Assembly (NCBI GenBank): GCA_003216275.1
Contig: QCJC01000003.1
Coordinates: 78,573 to 142,572 of the forward strand
From: Prochlorococcus sp. AG-402-P18
Lineage (GTDB): Bacteria; Cyanobacteriota; Cyanobacteriia; PCC-6307; Cyanobiaceae
Length of the DNA: 64,000 nucleotides
Direction of reading: 5' to 3'
The position numbers and the translations under genes were made by a program. The notes below the pieces were generated by a model. That model had not been told where the DNA came from. It made no database searches and was given only the letters and a program-made list of their open reading frames with translations. Below, piece after piece: positions 31,151-40,468 of this stretch (the first letter of the stretch is position 1; each line of letters opens with the position of its first letter).

Positions 31151-31369
31151 ATGACTTCATCCAAAGGCATAATTGCAAAAACCAGAGAAGAAATAGAAAA
31201 GAATATTAATCAAGGAGATTGTGTTTACCTAAAGAATCAAGAAGAACTTTTTCAAGTATTGGGAATAGATAATGCTTATGAGAAATGCTGGGTTAGAGAG
31301 TGGCCATTAAGTCCGAATGGATCTCCTGTTTTCGAGATATCAATTAAAGAGGTATCTCAAAATCAATAA
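31151..31369 (+). CDS. Small conserved hypothetical protein
   Basis: 72-residue soluble protein with an SH3-like look (NINQGDCVYLKNQEELFQVL, then CWVREWPLSPNGSPVF). No named family is recognised with certainty. It has good coding composition for a small picocyanobacterial protein and sits 91 bp after hom, 38 bp before the ABC binding protein. Confidence 0.65.
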   Translation: MTSSKGIIAKTREEIEKNINQGDCVYLKNQEELFQVLGIDNAYEKCWVREWPLSPNGSPVFEISIKEVSQNQ

Positions 31370-31407
31370 ATAGTAAATTCAGGAAACAATTATAGGATCT
31401 TATACCA

Positions 31408-32985
31408 ATGTTAAAAGTAGAAAAGATAAAAGAAATTTTAAAAATTTCAAGTATTATATTAATATTTTTTTTGTTATCCTGTGCTCAAAAAAATAAAAGA
31501 GAAAGTATTATTGTTGCAAGTGCAGGAAAAGTTGAATCCCTTGACCCAGCTCAAGCAAATACTCTCAGAACTCTACAAATATTAAGTGCTCTAGGTGATA
31601 CTCTATTCATAATAGATAAGGATGGAAATCTTGTACCTAAATTAGCGAAAAGTTTACCTAAAGTAAGTAAGGATGGATTACTTATAGATATTACTCTCAG
31701 AGAAAATGTTTCTTTTCATGATGGGAGTAAATTTAATGCAAAAGCGATGAAATTTAGTCTTAATCGCTTTATGAATATAGGAACTTTAAACTACCTATTA
31801 AATGAGAAAATAGAAAATATTGAAATCAAAGATGAATTTCTCCTAAGAATTAAATTAAAAAAGCCATCGAGTTCTATAAAAAGTCTTTTAACTTCAGTTA
31901 ATCTAACCCCTGTATCGCCTAATTCATATTCAAACTATAAAGACAAGTTCAATAACAAAGGCTTTGTAGGTACAGGTCCCTATTTTCTAGAAAGTTATAG
32001 CCAAAGTCAACAAATAATCAAACCATTTAACAACTATTGGGGCAAGAAACCTCTAAATAAAGGAATTGACTTTATCAATTATGGTAATTCGACTGCTCTT
32101 TTTGGTGCAATAAAAACTAAAGGAGTTGACGTTTTAATATCAAATTCTATAGATGATATACAGCGTATCGCCTTAAATAATATGGTTAACAAGTCGAGTC
32201 TTAACTCAGGAGAAGGTGCTCCAATAGAGATTGGATTTATTACCCTTAAAAGTAATACATTACCTTTGGGAAATAAAACAATTAGGGAAGCTATTTCATA
32301 CTCAATTGATAGAGAGCTAATTAGTGAACAAGTAAGTTTTGGGACTAGAAAACCTTTAAGGTCAATAGTCCCATCTCAATTACACAAAAAAGATTTTTCG
32401 CCATGGCCAAGATACGACCCTAACCGTTCAAGAGCTTTATTAAAGAAAGAAGGTTTTTGCGAAAAGGATATTCTTACAATTCCATTAACCTTTAGATCTA
32501 ATGTACCTGCCGATAAATTACTCGCCCTTACATGGAAAGATCAAATAAAAAGAGATTTATCTGATTGTATGAAAATAGCTTTAAATGGGGTTGAATCAAC
32601 AACAGTTTATAAACAACTTTCTGAAGGTGCTTTTGAAGCAGTCATATTAGATTGGACTGGAACATATCCTGATCCAGAAGCATACTTAACTCCTTTATTA
32701 AGTTGTTCTAAAATAAAGGAAAGTACTTGCCTTAAGGGAGAATCTGTTTTCAGTGGTAGTTTTTGGGGTAATCATAAATTACAAGAACTATTGGAGAAAA
32801 GTGAAGAATTAGATGGGGAGAAAAGATTAAATACTTTAATAAAAGTTGAGAAACTTGCTGCTCAAGGAAGTTCCTATATACCAGTTTGGCTTGTCAAACC
32901 TAAAGCCTGGTCTTTAAAAGATATAAGTCAACCAGAATTCTCAAGCGATGGATTAATCATTCTAAAGAACTTAAAAAGAGATTAA
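31408..32985 (+). CDS. ABC transporter substrate-binding lipoprotein, peptide/nickel (SBP_bac_5) family
   Basis: 525-residue periplasmic binding protein with a lipoprotein signal ending in the lipobox LLSC (Cys25). The SBP_bac_5 signature appears as SLDPAQANT near the start, VSFHDGSKFNAKAMKFSLNR, and the late AVILDWTGTYPDPEAYL. The ligand cannot be read from sequence (oligopeptides, nickel, or other). The permease follows after 2 bp. No ATPase is nearby. Confidence 0.9.
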   Translation: MLKVEKIKEILKISSIILIFFLLSCAQKNKRESIIVASAGKVESLDPAQANTLRTLQILSALGDTLFIIDKDGNLVPKLAKSLPKVSKDGLLIDITLRENVSFHDGSKFNAKAMKFSLNRFMNIGTLNYLLNEKIENIEIKDEFLLRIKLKKPSSSIKSLLTSVNLTPVSPNSYSNYKDKFNNKGFVGTGPYFLESYSQSQQIIKPFNNYWGKKPLNKGIDFINYGNSTALFGAIKTKGVDVLISNSIDDIQRIALNNMVNKSSLNSGEGAPIEIGFITLKSNTLPLGNKTIREAISYSIDRELISEQVSFGTRKPLRSIVPSQLHKKDFSPWPRYDPNRSRALLKKEGFCEKDILTIPLTFRSNVPADKLLALTWKDQIKRDLSDCMKIALNGVESTTVYKQLSEGAFEAVILDWTGTYPDPEAYLTPLLSCSKIKESTCLKGESVFSGSFWGNHKLQELLEKSEELDGEKRLNTLIKVEKLAAQGSSYIPVWLVKPKAWSLKDISQPEFSSDGLIILKNLKRD

Positions 32986-32987
32986 TT

Positions 32988-34010
32988 TTGTCAACTAAAA
33001 AAGCACTTTTTAAATATATCTTCTCAAGGTTAGCTCTATTGCCAATTATGCTTTGGATTATTTCAAGTTTAGTTTTTATATTGTTAAGAGTTGCACCAGG
33101 TGATCCTGTAGATGCAATTCTAGGAACCAGAGCCAATGAATTCGCACGTGAAAGCCTAAGAATTAAGCTTGGTTTAGATAAACCTTTAATTAACCAATAC
33201 CTTGAATATTTAAATCATTTAATACATGGGAATTTAGGAATTTCACTAAACACACAAGAACCAGTAAAAATAATAATTGCTAAGGCTCTTCCTGCAAGTA
33301 TAGAATTAGCAATATTTGCAATATTAATAGCTTCATCTATAGGTTATTTAATTGGTTTTTTAGGTGCAGTTAGACCAGAGAGCAAAACAGATTTCTTTGG
33401 AAGGATTTTTAGTATTGGTACATATGCTCTCCCTCCTTTTTGGGCAGCAATGCTAATACAAATAATCTTTGCAGTATTACTAGGTTGGTTGCCCATTGGT
33501 GGAAGATTAACACCTGGAATTATTACCCCACCACCGGTTACTGGTTTTCTAATTTTAGATAGTATCTTAAACAAAAATATTGAGACATTCTTTAGTTCTT
33601 TTATACATTTGATACTACCTTCAGTCACACTAGGTATTTTATTAAGTGGAATATTTAGCAGATCACTAAGATTAAATTTAGAAAATATTTTGAAAAGGGA
33701 TTATATTGAGGCCGCAAAAAGTAGAGGAATAAATAATTCTAGAATATTATTAAAACATGCCTTACCAAACACACTACTCCCCATATTAACGATTACAGGA
33801 TTAACAGTTTCTTCCTTAATTGGTGGAGCACTTTTAATTGAAATAACATTTTCATGGCCTGGAATTGCACTTGGACTTCAGGAGGCTATTAATCAAAGAG
33901 ATTATCCAGTTGTGCAAGGAATTGTTGTTATCATTTCCAGTCTTGTAGTTATGATTAGTGTCAGTATAGATATAGCTATTGCATACATTGATCCAAGAGT
34001 CAGTTATTGA
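32988..34010 (+). CDS. ABC transporter permease, DppB/OppB type
   Basis: 340-residue inner-membrane permease with about six helices, the N-terminal DppB-family block VAPGDPVDAILGTRA, and the EAA loop EAAKSRGINNSRILLKHALP that contacts the ATPase. TTG start 2 bp after the binding-protein stop. A second permease and ATPases, normally in the same operon, are absent here, so they must lie elsewhere or be lost. Its last 7 bp overlap the end of the convergent hydrolase gene. Confidence 0.9.
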   Translation: MSTKKALFKYIFSRLALLPIMLWIISSLVFILLRVAPGDPVDAILGTRANEFARESLRIKLGLDKPLINQYLEYLNHLIHGNLGISLNTQEPVKIIIAKALPASIELAIFAILIASSIGYLIGFLGAVRPESKTDFFGRIFSIGTYALPPFWAAMLIQIIFAVLLGWLPIGGRLTPGIITPPPVTGFLILDSILNKNIETFFSSFIHLILPSVTLGILLSGIFSRSLRLNLENILKRDYIEAAKSRGINNSRILLKHALPNTLLPILTITGLTVSSLIGGALLIEITFSWPGIALGLQEAINQRDYPVVQGIVVIISSLVVMISVSIDIAIAYIDPRVSY

Positions 34011-35599
34011 AATTCAACAAGCCTTTTAATTATAGCTCTGTCCAAAATATGAAATTTGAGTTCTCCTTTCGTTAGATTAGTTTTTGAAGAAACTGATTGT
34101 CCCTCTTCTAATTTCTCTAAGAAACCTATTATCTCAAAAGCCAATAAGCTCTGAACAGAAAGTGGATGATAACCCACAATCGATTTTCCCAGATTAAACA
34201 AGTCTTTACCTTCAGACTGATTCATCTGTCCCTCTACTCTAATAGGTGAGAAATGACTTGCTCCTTCAATTAAAAGAACTCTACTCAATGGGCTTGAACT
34301 CACAGATAACAATAATCCAAGTTGTTCACTAATAGATGGTGTAACCAAATCAAAAGTTCCTCCAGTTAGAAAAAGAGGAATATTTATTTGACTATCTAAA
34401 TTCTTTTGCCACAAAAAACTTCCAAAACTATTCATTCCGACAATAGCTGAGAGATCTTTCATGTTATTTCTATCTTTCAAAGAAATATCAATTAACTGAC
34501 ATTGTAAAAGTGAAGATAAATTAGTAAGCGAAAGATTATCAAGTATCTTCTGACATCTATCTTCAAGTTGATCATCTATTTTTACACCTGAAGCCAAAAT
34601 AGCAGTGAGAGCCCCTAATGAATGCCCCATTAAGACAATCTTCTCAGCCGAAATGTCAATCAAACCCGACTTTTTTGCTTTAAAAACACTATCTAAATCA
34701 CTTAATCGATCAGGTATAACTTCAGCACCTGGAAGAGGGAGCCTTCCTTTTACCAAAGCTTCTAATGCTAAGGAGTCACTTCCTGGATGATCTAGAACAA
34801 CTACAGGCCAACCATTATGGCTAAGACTTCTTGCTAACCAACTAAAATGGTTACCATCTCCTCCTAAGCCTGGCATTAACAAAACCCAATTCTTTCTAGT
34901 TTTATCTCTCGAAGAAGGATTCCAAATCTCTAATTTTAAAGGCTCATTTCGATGAGAAACAATTAAAGAAATCAATTTATATTCAGTTTCTTGAATATCA
35001 AAAGGCAAGAGAATACTTTCTTCTTTCTCAACTTGCATATCATTTTCTGAAACCAAATCAGATATAAGTTTTTGTTGTTTTTTTAATTCACTTCTCCAAT
35101 TATTAGCGACTTCAATCCAACCATCTAAATCAATATGAATTGCTTTAGCAGAAAGTGAATTGAGAAGATCAAAGACTGTTACTTCCTCTTTCTTATTTAA
35201 AAGACTTTCCAAAGTATCTAAAACACTTTCACCAGAACTGTCTTCATCCATAAGGATAAGATCGCTAACTTCATCTAGTAATTTCCGACCAGACCAACTT
35301 CGCAAAATTTGTCTTGCCATACTTTTATCTCTTACCAAAGGAGTATTTAAAAACTTTGTTAACCCCTCCCTTTCCTTAAAGCCAAGTAAATTTAACCAGC
35401 TGGCTAATTCTGAATTTGTTTCCTCCTGACCATTGCTCCAATCAATCAATTCTTTGATTGATACTGGAATAGACATTCCATCAAAATGAATTTCAAATCT
35501 CTCAGCCGCATGAATTTTTGGATAGATACAATAAGGAACTAATAGGCTACCAACTGTCCCAAAAACAACTAATTTTTTGATGAATGAATTTGGTCTCAA
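34004..35599 (-). CDS. Exported alpha/beta hydrolase with DUF1400-like N-terminal region
   Basis: 531 residues. An N-terminal signal-like hydrophobic segment (about 8-25) precedes a helical region of about 170 residues like cyanobacterial DUF1400, then an alpha/beta-hydrolase domain. Candidate triad: Ser in MGHSLGALTAI, Asp in GGTFDLVTP, His in EGASHFSP. The oxyanion stretch is MPGLGGDGNHFSWL. The substrate is unknown; a lipase/esterase-type role outside the cytoplasm is inferred. The frame opens at TTG 35599, inside the divergent MFS gene, giving a 16-bp head-to-head overlap. Confidence 0.83.
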   Translation of the reverse strand: MRPNSFIKKLVVFGTVGSLLVPYCIYPKIHAAERFEIHFDGMSIPVSIKELIDWSNGQEETNSELASWLNLLGFKEREGLTKFLNTPLVRDKSMARQILRSWSGRKLLDEVSDLILMDEDSSGESVLDTLESLLNKKEEVTVFDLLNSLSAKAIHIDLDGWIEVANNWRSELKKQQKLISDLVSENDMQVEKEESILLPFDIQETEYKLISLIVSHRNEPLKLEIWNPSSRDKTRKNWVLLMPGLGGDGNHFSWLARSLSHNGWPVVVLDHPGSDSLALEALVKGRLPLPGAEVIPDRLSDLDSVFKAKKSGLIDISAEKIVLMGHSLGALTAILASGVKIDDQLEDRCQKILDNLSLTNLSSLLQCQLIDISLKDRNNMKDLSAIVGMNSFGSFLWQKNLDSQINIPLFLTGGTFDLVTPSISEQLGLLLSVSSSPLSRVLLIEGASHFSPIRVEGQMNQSEGKDLFNLGKSIVGYHPLSVQSLLAFEIIGFLEKLEEGQSVSSKTNLTKGELKFHILDRAIIKRLVEFQ

Positions 35600-36819
35600 C
35601 TTCCAGTGTTAGCAATTATTGGGGGAGATTCCCCGTATCCCTAAGATTAATCATAAAGGCTCGGTTATGGACAGCAATAGGAACAGGCGGCGTTTTATAT
35701 TTGAGTCCAATAATTTTTGACAGCTTAGGTTTTACAGGTGAACAAATTGGAAGTGGGATAACAACCGCAGCATTTGCTGGGATAACAACTAGATTAGGTG
35801 TAGGGTATTTACTTGACAAAAAATATAGTTATCAAAGAGCGATAAAAATTGCTTGTTTAATTGCAATAATATCTGATTTTATTCTTTTTTATTCGCAAAA
35901 TTATTTTTCTTACCTATCTGGAGAGTTTTTTCTAGGATCTGCCGCAGGAATCTATTGGCCTTCAGTAGAATTAGCAATACCTTTAAATTGTAATAGTAAA
36001 GTAAAGTCAAGCGAAGGCTATTCACTTGCGAGAAGTGCTGATGCAATAGGTATCACTTTTGGAGTTCTCATAGGAGCTATAGGAACATATTTTGACTTAA
36101 CAAGAATAATATATTTCATAGATATTGTTTGCATGTTTTATATAATTAATATACTTACAAATAAGCGAAACATATTCAAAGATAATCGACAACTAAAGTC
36201 TCAATCAAATATAAAAATATCAAGCAATTCAAGAAAAAGATTAAATTTAGAATGGATATTTCCTTTAATTCCATTATTGCTAATTTCTTTATTCGTTTCA
36301 GGAGTAATGACATTACTACAAACTATTTTACCATTAGACCTTTTAAAAGGAGGAATAATAAGACCTCCTTTAATAGAGCAAAGAGTAGCTATATTATTAA
36401 CAACAAAACTTTTTTTTGTGGCGGCTTTTCAATGGCCAGTTGGTTATATCCTAAGGAACAAAAATTCATTTTTTAAATTCAAATTATGCCTAACTTTATT
36501 ACTAATAGGTTTCATTTCATTATCACTTTCAAATTACCTAATTAATGGATATATATTAATAATAATAGCATTTGTGCCTCTAACAATAGCTATATGTATA
36601 TTTCTCCCATCAGCTACAGATGCAATTATAAAATCCTCTCCAATTGAATATCATGGCTCAGCTATAGCTATGTTTTCTCAATGTTTTGGAATTAGTGCTT
36701 TAACTATCCCATGGATTGGTGGAAAATTAATTGATAATTTTGAATCAGCTTTTCAGTTATGGTTAATCGTTAGTATTATTTGTATATTATTAATACCAGT
36801 TTGTAAAAATATTAAGTAG
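35584..36819 (+). CDS. Major facilitator superfamily transporter
   Basis: 411 residues with about twelve hydrophobic helices in two halves and a cytoplasmic loop at about 195-220 (RQLKSQSNIKISSNSRKR). The loop 2-3 motif is degenerate (GVGYLLDKKYSYQR). The substrate cannot be inferred. ATG 35584 lies inside the hydrolase 5' end on the other strand, so the two promoters must each lie within the neighbour's coding region, or one start is mis-set. Confidence 0.88.
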   Translation: MNLVSTSSVSNYWGRFPVSLRLIIKARLWTAIGTGGVLYLSPIIFDSLGFTGEQIGSGITTAAFAGITTRLGVGYLLDKKYSYQRAIKIACLIAIISDFILFYSQNYFSYLSGEFFLGSAAGIYWPSVELAIPLNCNSKVKSSEGYSLARSADAIGITFGVLIGAIGTYFDLTRIIYFIDIVCMFYIINILTNKRNIFKDNRQLKSQSNIKISSNSRKRLNLEWIFPLIPLLLISLFVSGVMTLLQTILPLDLLKGGIIRPPLIEQRVAILLTTKLFFVAAFQWPVGYILRNKNSFFKFKLCLTLLLIGFISLSLSNYLINGYILIIIAFVPLTIAICIFLPSATDAIIKSSPIEYHGSAIAMFSQCFGISALTIPWIGGKLIDNFESAFQLWLIVSIICILLIPVCKNIK

Positions 36820-36842
36820 AGTTATTAATACTTTGACTTTAT

Positions 36843-37214
36843 TTAATTCCTATTAATTTCTTCAATTCTTAATTCCCTTAAATATAAAAAAAGAGGCGCG
36901 GAAAAGGCAAATGCTATTGTAAATGTAGATAATAATATAATCCAAAGATTTTTCATTTCTAATCTCTTCGATTCCGAAATTATCCAAACAAATACAGCAG
37001 TTGAACCTATAAGAAGATCTCTAGATAAAGATTGAGATGCTGGATTATTATTAGCTAACTGAATAAATAGTTGGACATCAAAAGTAGATCCATAACTCTT
37101 TACAAATTCAATATTTGAAAGTGTAGGCAAAACAGCACCTAGTAAAGCTAATAGCAAATAAAGCCACTTTAACCATTTTATCTGACTAATCATCTTAAAA
37201 TTATCACTTTTCAA
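36843..37214 (-). CDS. DUF2834-type small membrane protein
   Basis: 123 residues with three hydrophobic helices (about 14-33, 66-84, 90-109) and the family-like ending APLFLYLRELRIEE. DUF2834 proteins are uncharacterised membrane proteins of cyanobacteria and proteobacteria. It is convergent with the MFS gene (23 bp gap). Confidence 0.8.
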   Translation of the reverse strand: MKSDNFKMISQIKWLKWLYLLLALLGAVLPTLSNIEFVKSYGSTFDVQLFIQLANNNPASQSLSRDLLIGSTAVFVWIISESKRLEMKNLWIILLSTFTIAFAFSAPLFLYLRELRIEEINRN

Positions 37215-37327
37215 AAGATAACATATGAGAACTATTAGAAGGGGGTAACAAATTTATGAATAAAAAATATAATAGATTTACCAATGAAATTAACTAACTA
37301 TATTAGGAATAACATAGTTAGTTAAGA

Positions 37328-38170
37328 ATGCAAAATAAAACGCCAGGAGAGATATTTAAGCTACCTAAACTTAAATTAGCTGTGATCGGTCACATCGAAT
37401 GGGTAACATTCTTGAAAGTTGACCAGCTTCCATTAGCCGGTCAAATTTCACATGCGAAAGATTGCTTTGAAGAAGCTGCTGGAGGTGCGGCTGTCGCAGC
37501 TGTTCAAATGGCAAGATTAATAAACGGGTCTGTTGATTTATACACATCATTGGGAAAAGACACCTATGGGGAAAAGTGCTTCGAAAGACTGACTAAACTT
37601 GGTTTGAATTTAAAAGTAGCTTGGCGAAAAAAACCAACCAGAAAAGGTATTAGTTTAATTAGCAGAGATGGAGAAAGAGCAATTACTGTCATTGGTGAAA
37701 GATTGCAACCAATTGCATCAGATGATCTTCCTTGGAATGATATGGAGAATTACGATGGTATTTTCGTGACCGCTACAGATCAAGAAGGGATAAAGTTAGC
37801 CAGAAAAGCTAAATTCCTATCTGCTACCCCACGAATTGGTGAAAATACACTAAAGATTTCAAAAGTAAAAATTAATGCCTTAATTGGCAGCGGTCTTGAT
37901 CCCGGTGAAGAAATAAATCATGAAGAACTTATACCTAAACCAGATATATACATAGCGACACAAGGGAAGTCAGGGGGTATAGTTTATCCAGAAAAAAATA
38001 AATACGAATCAATTAAACCAAGTTCGCAAGAAATTGACAGCTATGGTTGCGGTGATTGCTTTGCGGGAGCAATTACAGCTGCTCTATCAGCGAAACTAAA
38101 TTTAGATAAAGCTATTAAGATAGGAGCCTATTGCGGAGCTGAATGCTCAACACATTACGGTCCTTATTAA
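37328..38170 (+). CDS. PfkB/ribokinase-family sugar kinase
   Basis: 280 residues. N-terminal LAVIGHIEWVTFLKVDQLP and substrate-binding GGAAVAAVQMARL, then the C-terminal PfkB signature DSYGCGDCFAGAITAALS with the catalytic Asp. Cytoplasmic; it phosphorylates a sugar or nucleoside that the sequence does not identify. The start is ATG 37328. Confidence 0.9.
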   Translation: MQNKTPGEIFKLPKLKLAVIGHIEWVTFLKVDQLPLAGQISHAKDCFEEAAGGAAVAAVQMARLINGSVDLYTSLGKDTYGEKCFERLTKLGLNLKVAWRKKPTRKGISLISRDGERAITVIGERLQPIASDDLPWNDMENYDGIFVTATDQEGIKLARKAKFLSATPRIGENTLKISKVKINALIGSGLDPGEEINHEELIPKPDIYIATQGKSGGIVYPEKNKYESIKPSSQEIDSYGCGDCFAGAITAALSAKLNLDKAIKIGAYCGAECSTHYGPY

Positions 38171-38171
38171 C

Positions 38172-38378
38172 ATGAAAAAAGATTTGTCTAAAAAATCATT
38201 ATTAGATAAAAACAATTCAATCACTAATAATTTTATAATTCTAATATTTTCAATAACATCTCTTTTTTTTGAATCAATAATAACCATACTAGGCTTATTC
38301 AAAAAAGGTGTTTTCAAAAAAGAAATACTTTCAAATAGAACCAATCTAGGCTTTGATATAATTATCAAAAGAAAATAA
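38172..38378 (+). CDS. Doubtful small membrane ORF after the sugar kinase
   Basis: 68 codons starting 2 bp after the PfkB stop, with one hydrophobic segment (about 20-42) and basic ends. No family is recognised, composition is AT-driven, and an equally long frame exists on the opposite strand (38147-38419). Position close behind pfkB is the only support. Confidence 0.3.
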   Translation: MKKDLSKKSLLDKNNSITNNFIILIFSITSLFFESIITILGLFKKGVFKKEILSNRTNLGFDIIIKRK

Positions 38379-38474
38379 AAAGCTAAAATTAAAGAATTAA
38401 TCTGATATTTACTCATCAACTAGCTTTATTTCCAATAAATTGCTTTAATTATAAAAGATTGTAATTCTTCCATA

Positions 38475-38837
38475 GTGAAATTAATCCAAATATTTTTAAT
38501 AATATTTTTTCTATGTCTATTTTTAATCAAAATGAAAAGAAAAGGTTTTACTAATCGAAGGAGTTTAATGGAAAGATTTAAGCAACGATTCAAAAATATA
38601 AATGTTCGTAGAAAGAGAATCTCAGAGGAATTCACTAACTCACTTTTACTTGACCCATCTAAAAACATCCCTTTAGGGACATGGTATTCCGAAGATGAGT
38701 TAAGAGAAAAAGCAGATATTCATAGAGCAAGACTAAGTAAATTTGGAAAATCAAAAATGAACGGTGAAATGCTATTTTTAGGTCCTAAAGGGGGAATATA
38801 CAAAATATTAGAAGATGGCAAAAAGAAATATTTGTAA
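38475..38837 (+). CDS. Small basic membrane-anchored protein with GPKGGIY motif
   Basis: 120 residues, GTG start. An N-terminal hydrophobic helix (3-18) is followed by a strongly basic stretch (KRKGFTNRRSLMERFKQR), a central WYSEDELREKADIHRARL segment, and a C-terminal motif FLGPKGGIYKILEDGKKKYL. The last motif resembles the short basic adaptor domain first named from chlorella viruses (GPRGG-Y...G-K-Y); I hold that comparison loosely. Function unknown. Confidence 0.6.
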   Translation: MKLIQIFLIIFFLCLFLIKMKRKGFTNRRSLMERFKQRFKNINVRRKRISEEFTNSLLLDPSKNIPLGTWYSEDELREKADIHRARLSKFGKSKMNGEMLFLGPKGGIYKILEDGKKKYL

Positions 38838-38916
38838 ATTTAAAGACTAGTAAGTTTAAGCTTAGATAACTTATAGTTTCTGCTAAAATAAAATATAAAT
38901 CATCATTTAATCAACA

Positions 38917-39081
38917 TTGAATTCATACATCACAGTATCATTTGGAGAACTGGAGCTGTCTAGCTTAACTTTCTGGAGCTTGATTGGTGTTACTTTATTA
39001 TTCTTAATCTCATTTATCTTATCAACAATTCCTCTTACTAATAATATAAAGGATACAAAGGAAATATTCCCAAAAAAATAA
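38917..39081 (+). CDS. Putative small single-helix membrane protein
   Basis: TTG start, 54 residues: ITVSFGELELSSLTFWSL, then a hydrophobic helix to about residue 39 and a charged tail (KDTKEIFPKK). Single-helix proteins of this size are common in Prochlorococcus thylakoids, but I do not recognise this one. Start codon and reality are uncertain. Confidence 0.45.
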   Translation: MNSYITVSFGELELSSLTFWSLIGVTLLFLISFILSTIPLTNNIKDTKEIFPKK

Positions 39082-39084
39082 ATA

Positions 39085-39324
39085 TCAAGAAGCCTCTTTA
39101 TATTCCGAAAAGTCTCGATTAGCCCAATGCCCCCTCCTTATTGATAGAGGAGCTACAGATATATGCCTGCTAAATTCATTAAAAGAGTTTAAATATTTGT
39201 CATTTGATAATTGACTAAGGTTTTTACTAGAAGAAGCATTAGAAATTCTTTCACGGTATTTTCGGGCTAGATTTTCAATTGAGAAACCTTTCGCATCAGA
39301 ACGATGTGGCCAGAAATTTTTCAC
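39085..39324 (-). CDS. Small hypothetical protein
   Basis: 79 residues from a GTG at 39324, soluble and basic, with segments ENLARKYRERISNAS and PLSIRRGHWANRDFSEY. No family recognised. Composition is more protein-like than random AT-rich frames. Convergent with the small membrane ORF ending 3 bp away. Confidence 0.5.
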   Translation of the reverse strand: MKNFWPHRSDAKGFSIENLARKYRERISNASSSKNLSQLSNDKYLNSFNEFSRHISVAPLSIRRGHWANRDFSEYKEAS

Positions 39325-39419
39325 AATAAAATTAATCTCTTATCTTAAGAAAACTGAAAAAAATAAAATTGCAACTATATTCAAGTTTTTTATAACAAAT
39401 TTTTTTATGTTATTAGAAA

Positions 39420-39986
39420 TTAAGCAGATGGCATGGCTGGTTTATATACATCTTTATCTCCCACACATTCAAGACTTTCCCTAGTTGATACTCCTGTTGT
39501 TGGATTAACTCCATCTGCTATTTTGCAAAGATTTCTCTGATCTTCACTATCAAGTATTGCAAAAGTAAAATCAGCTCCATCTATTTGAGCACCGGCAAAG
39601 CTACTTCCAGAGGCAATCATATTTACCAGAACTGCATTTCTTAGATCAGTTTTTTGAAAGTTAACTCTGTCAGAAAGGGTATCAGTGAGATCAATTCCAT
39701 TGAGGTTTGAGCCTTTGAGATCTGACAAAGTTAATGTCGTCCCATGAAGGTCAACATTACTAAAGTCAGCATCTCTTGCGACTGCTCCAGCTATTGAAGA
39801 AAGATGCAAATCTTCGCCGTGGAAATCAAATCCAGTGATGTCAGATCGAACATAACTTGGGACTTCGTCACCTTCCCCTTTAGTTGCAACATTTGCGCCA
39901 GCAAAAACTGGATTTACGCCAAAAAATATGACTAATAAACTCAGTGCTAACTTGATTGTTTTTGATACAAGTCGATCAAATGTCAT
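39420..39986 (-). CDS. Lumenal/periplasmic pentapeptide-repeat protein
   Basis: Signal peptide with cleavage likely after VFA (about residue 29), then some twelve A(D/N)LXX-type repeats, visible in ITGFDFHGEDLHLSSIAGAV, DADFSNVDLHGTTLTLSDLK, GSNLNGIDLTD and DGADFTFAILD. The C-terminal region has two Cys (NLCKIADG and LECVGDK) that could form a disulfide. It resembles thylakoid-lumen pentapeptide proteins (TL17/TL20.3 type) of unknown function. ATG 39986 is preferred to the frame start two codons upstream. Confidence 0.87.
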   Translation of the reverse strand: MTFDRLVSKTIKLALSLLVIFFGVNPVFAGANVATKGEGDEVPSYVRSDITGFDFHGEDLHLSSIAGAVARDADFSNVDLHGTTLTLSDLKGSNLNGIDLTDTLSDRVNFQKTDLRNAVLVNMIASGSSFAGAQIDGADFTFAILDSEDQRNLCKIADGVNPTTGVSTRESLECVGDKDVYKPAMPSA

Positions 39987-40093
39987 GACCAAAAATGATA
40001 AATCGTCTGAATAATGTAATTATCTCTCTTATTTAGAGATTTATTGGCATTGATAAGACAATTTAATGTACTTGAAAATTATCTAATAATTTT

Positions 40094-40273
40094 TTACAAA
40101 AGAGGTCTACCTGAGATGAATTCATGCATTACTGGGTTCATCCAATATAGTCCAACGAATAACATCACAAAGATATTGAAGAGGAGTAATGCTCCTCCCA
40201 ACAAAAAACTTTGGTCATTTGAAGTATTATTATCGGTTGTTTCTTGAAATAATGCTTGAAAATTCTGATTCAT
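40094..40273 (-). CDS. Small single-helix membrane protein
   Basis: 59 residues from ATG 40273: a polar N-terminus (NQNFQALFQETTDNN), one long hydrophobic helix (FLLGGALLLFNIFVMLFVG) and an ordered C-terminus (MNPVMHEFISGRPLL). This pattern is much more protein-like than the plus-strand frame over the same bases (40044-40247). No named family recognised; a thylakoid or inner-membrane location is inferred. Confidence 0.55.
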   Translation of the reverse strand: MNQNFQALFQETTDNNTSNDQSFLLGGALLLFNIFVMLFVGLYWMNPVMHEFISGRPLL

Positions 40274-40468
40274 TTTTTGTTATATGACCTGACCAAATTA
40301 CAATAAAAATAAAAAAATTGAGGCTCTAAGAGGAAAATTAATAGGATCTTTCTATTTTTTTAAGATTTGAAAAATCTTTATTTTACAAAAGTCAATTTGA
40401 TTTACTTACTGATCTTTCAGACTTTTTTTTAATCAAGTATTAATATATTTTCAAATATTTTTTCACTT

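Noticed and set aside
38147..38419. 90-codon minus-strand open frame after the sugar kinase
   Set aside because: Overlaps the end of the kinase and the weak plus-strand ORF, with no recognisable features; driven by AT-rich sequence.
40044..40247. 67-codon plus-strand open frame
   Set aside because: The minus-strand frame 40094-40273 gives a proper membrane-protein pattern; the plus frame looks like its shadow.
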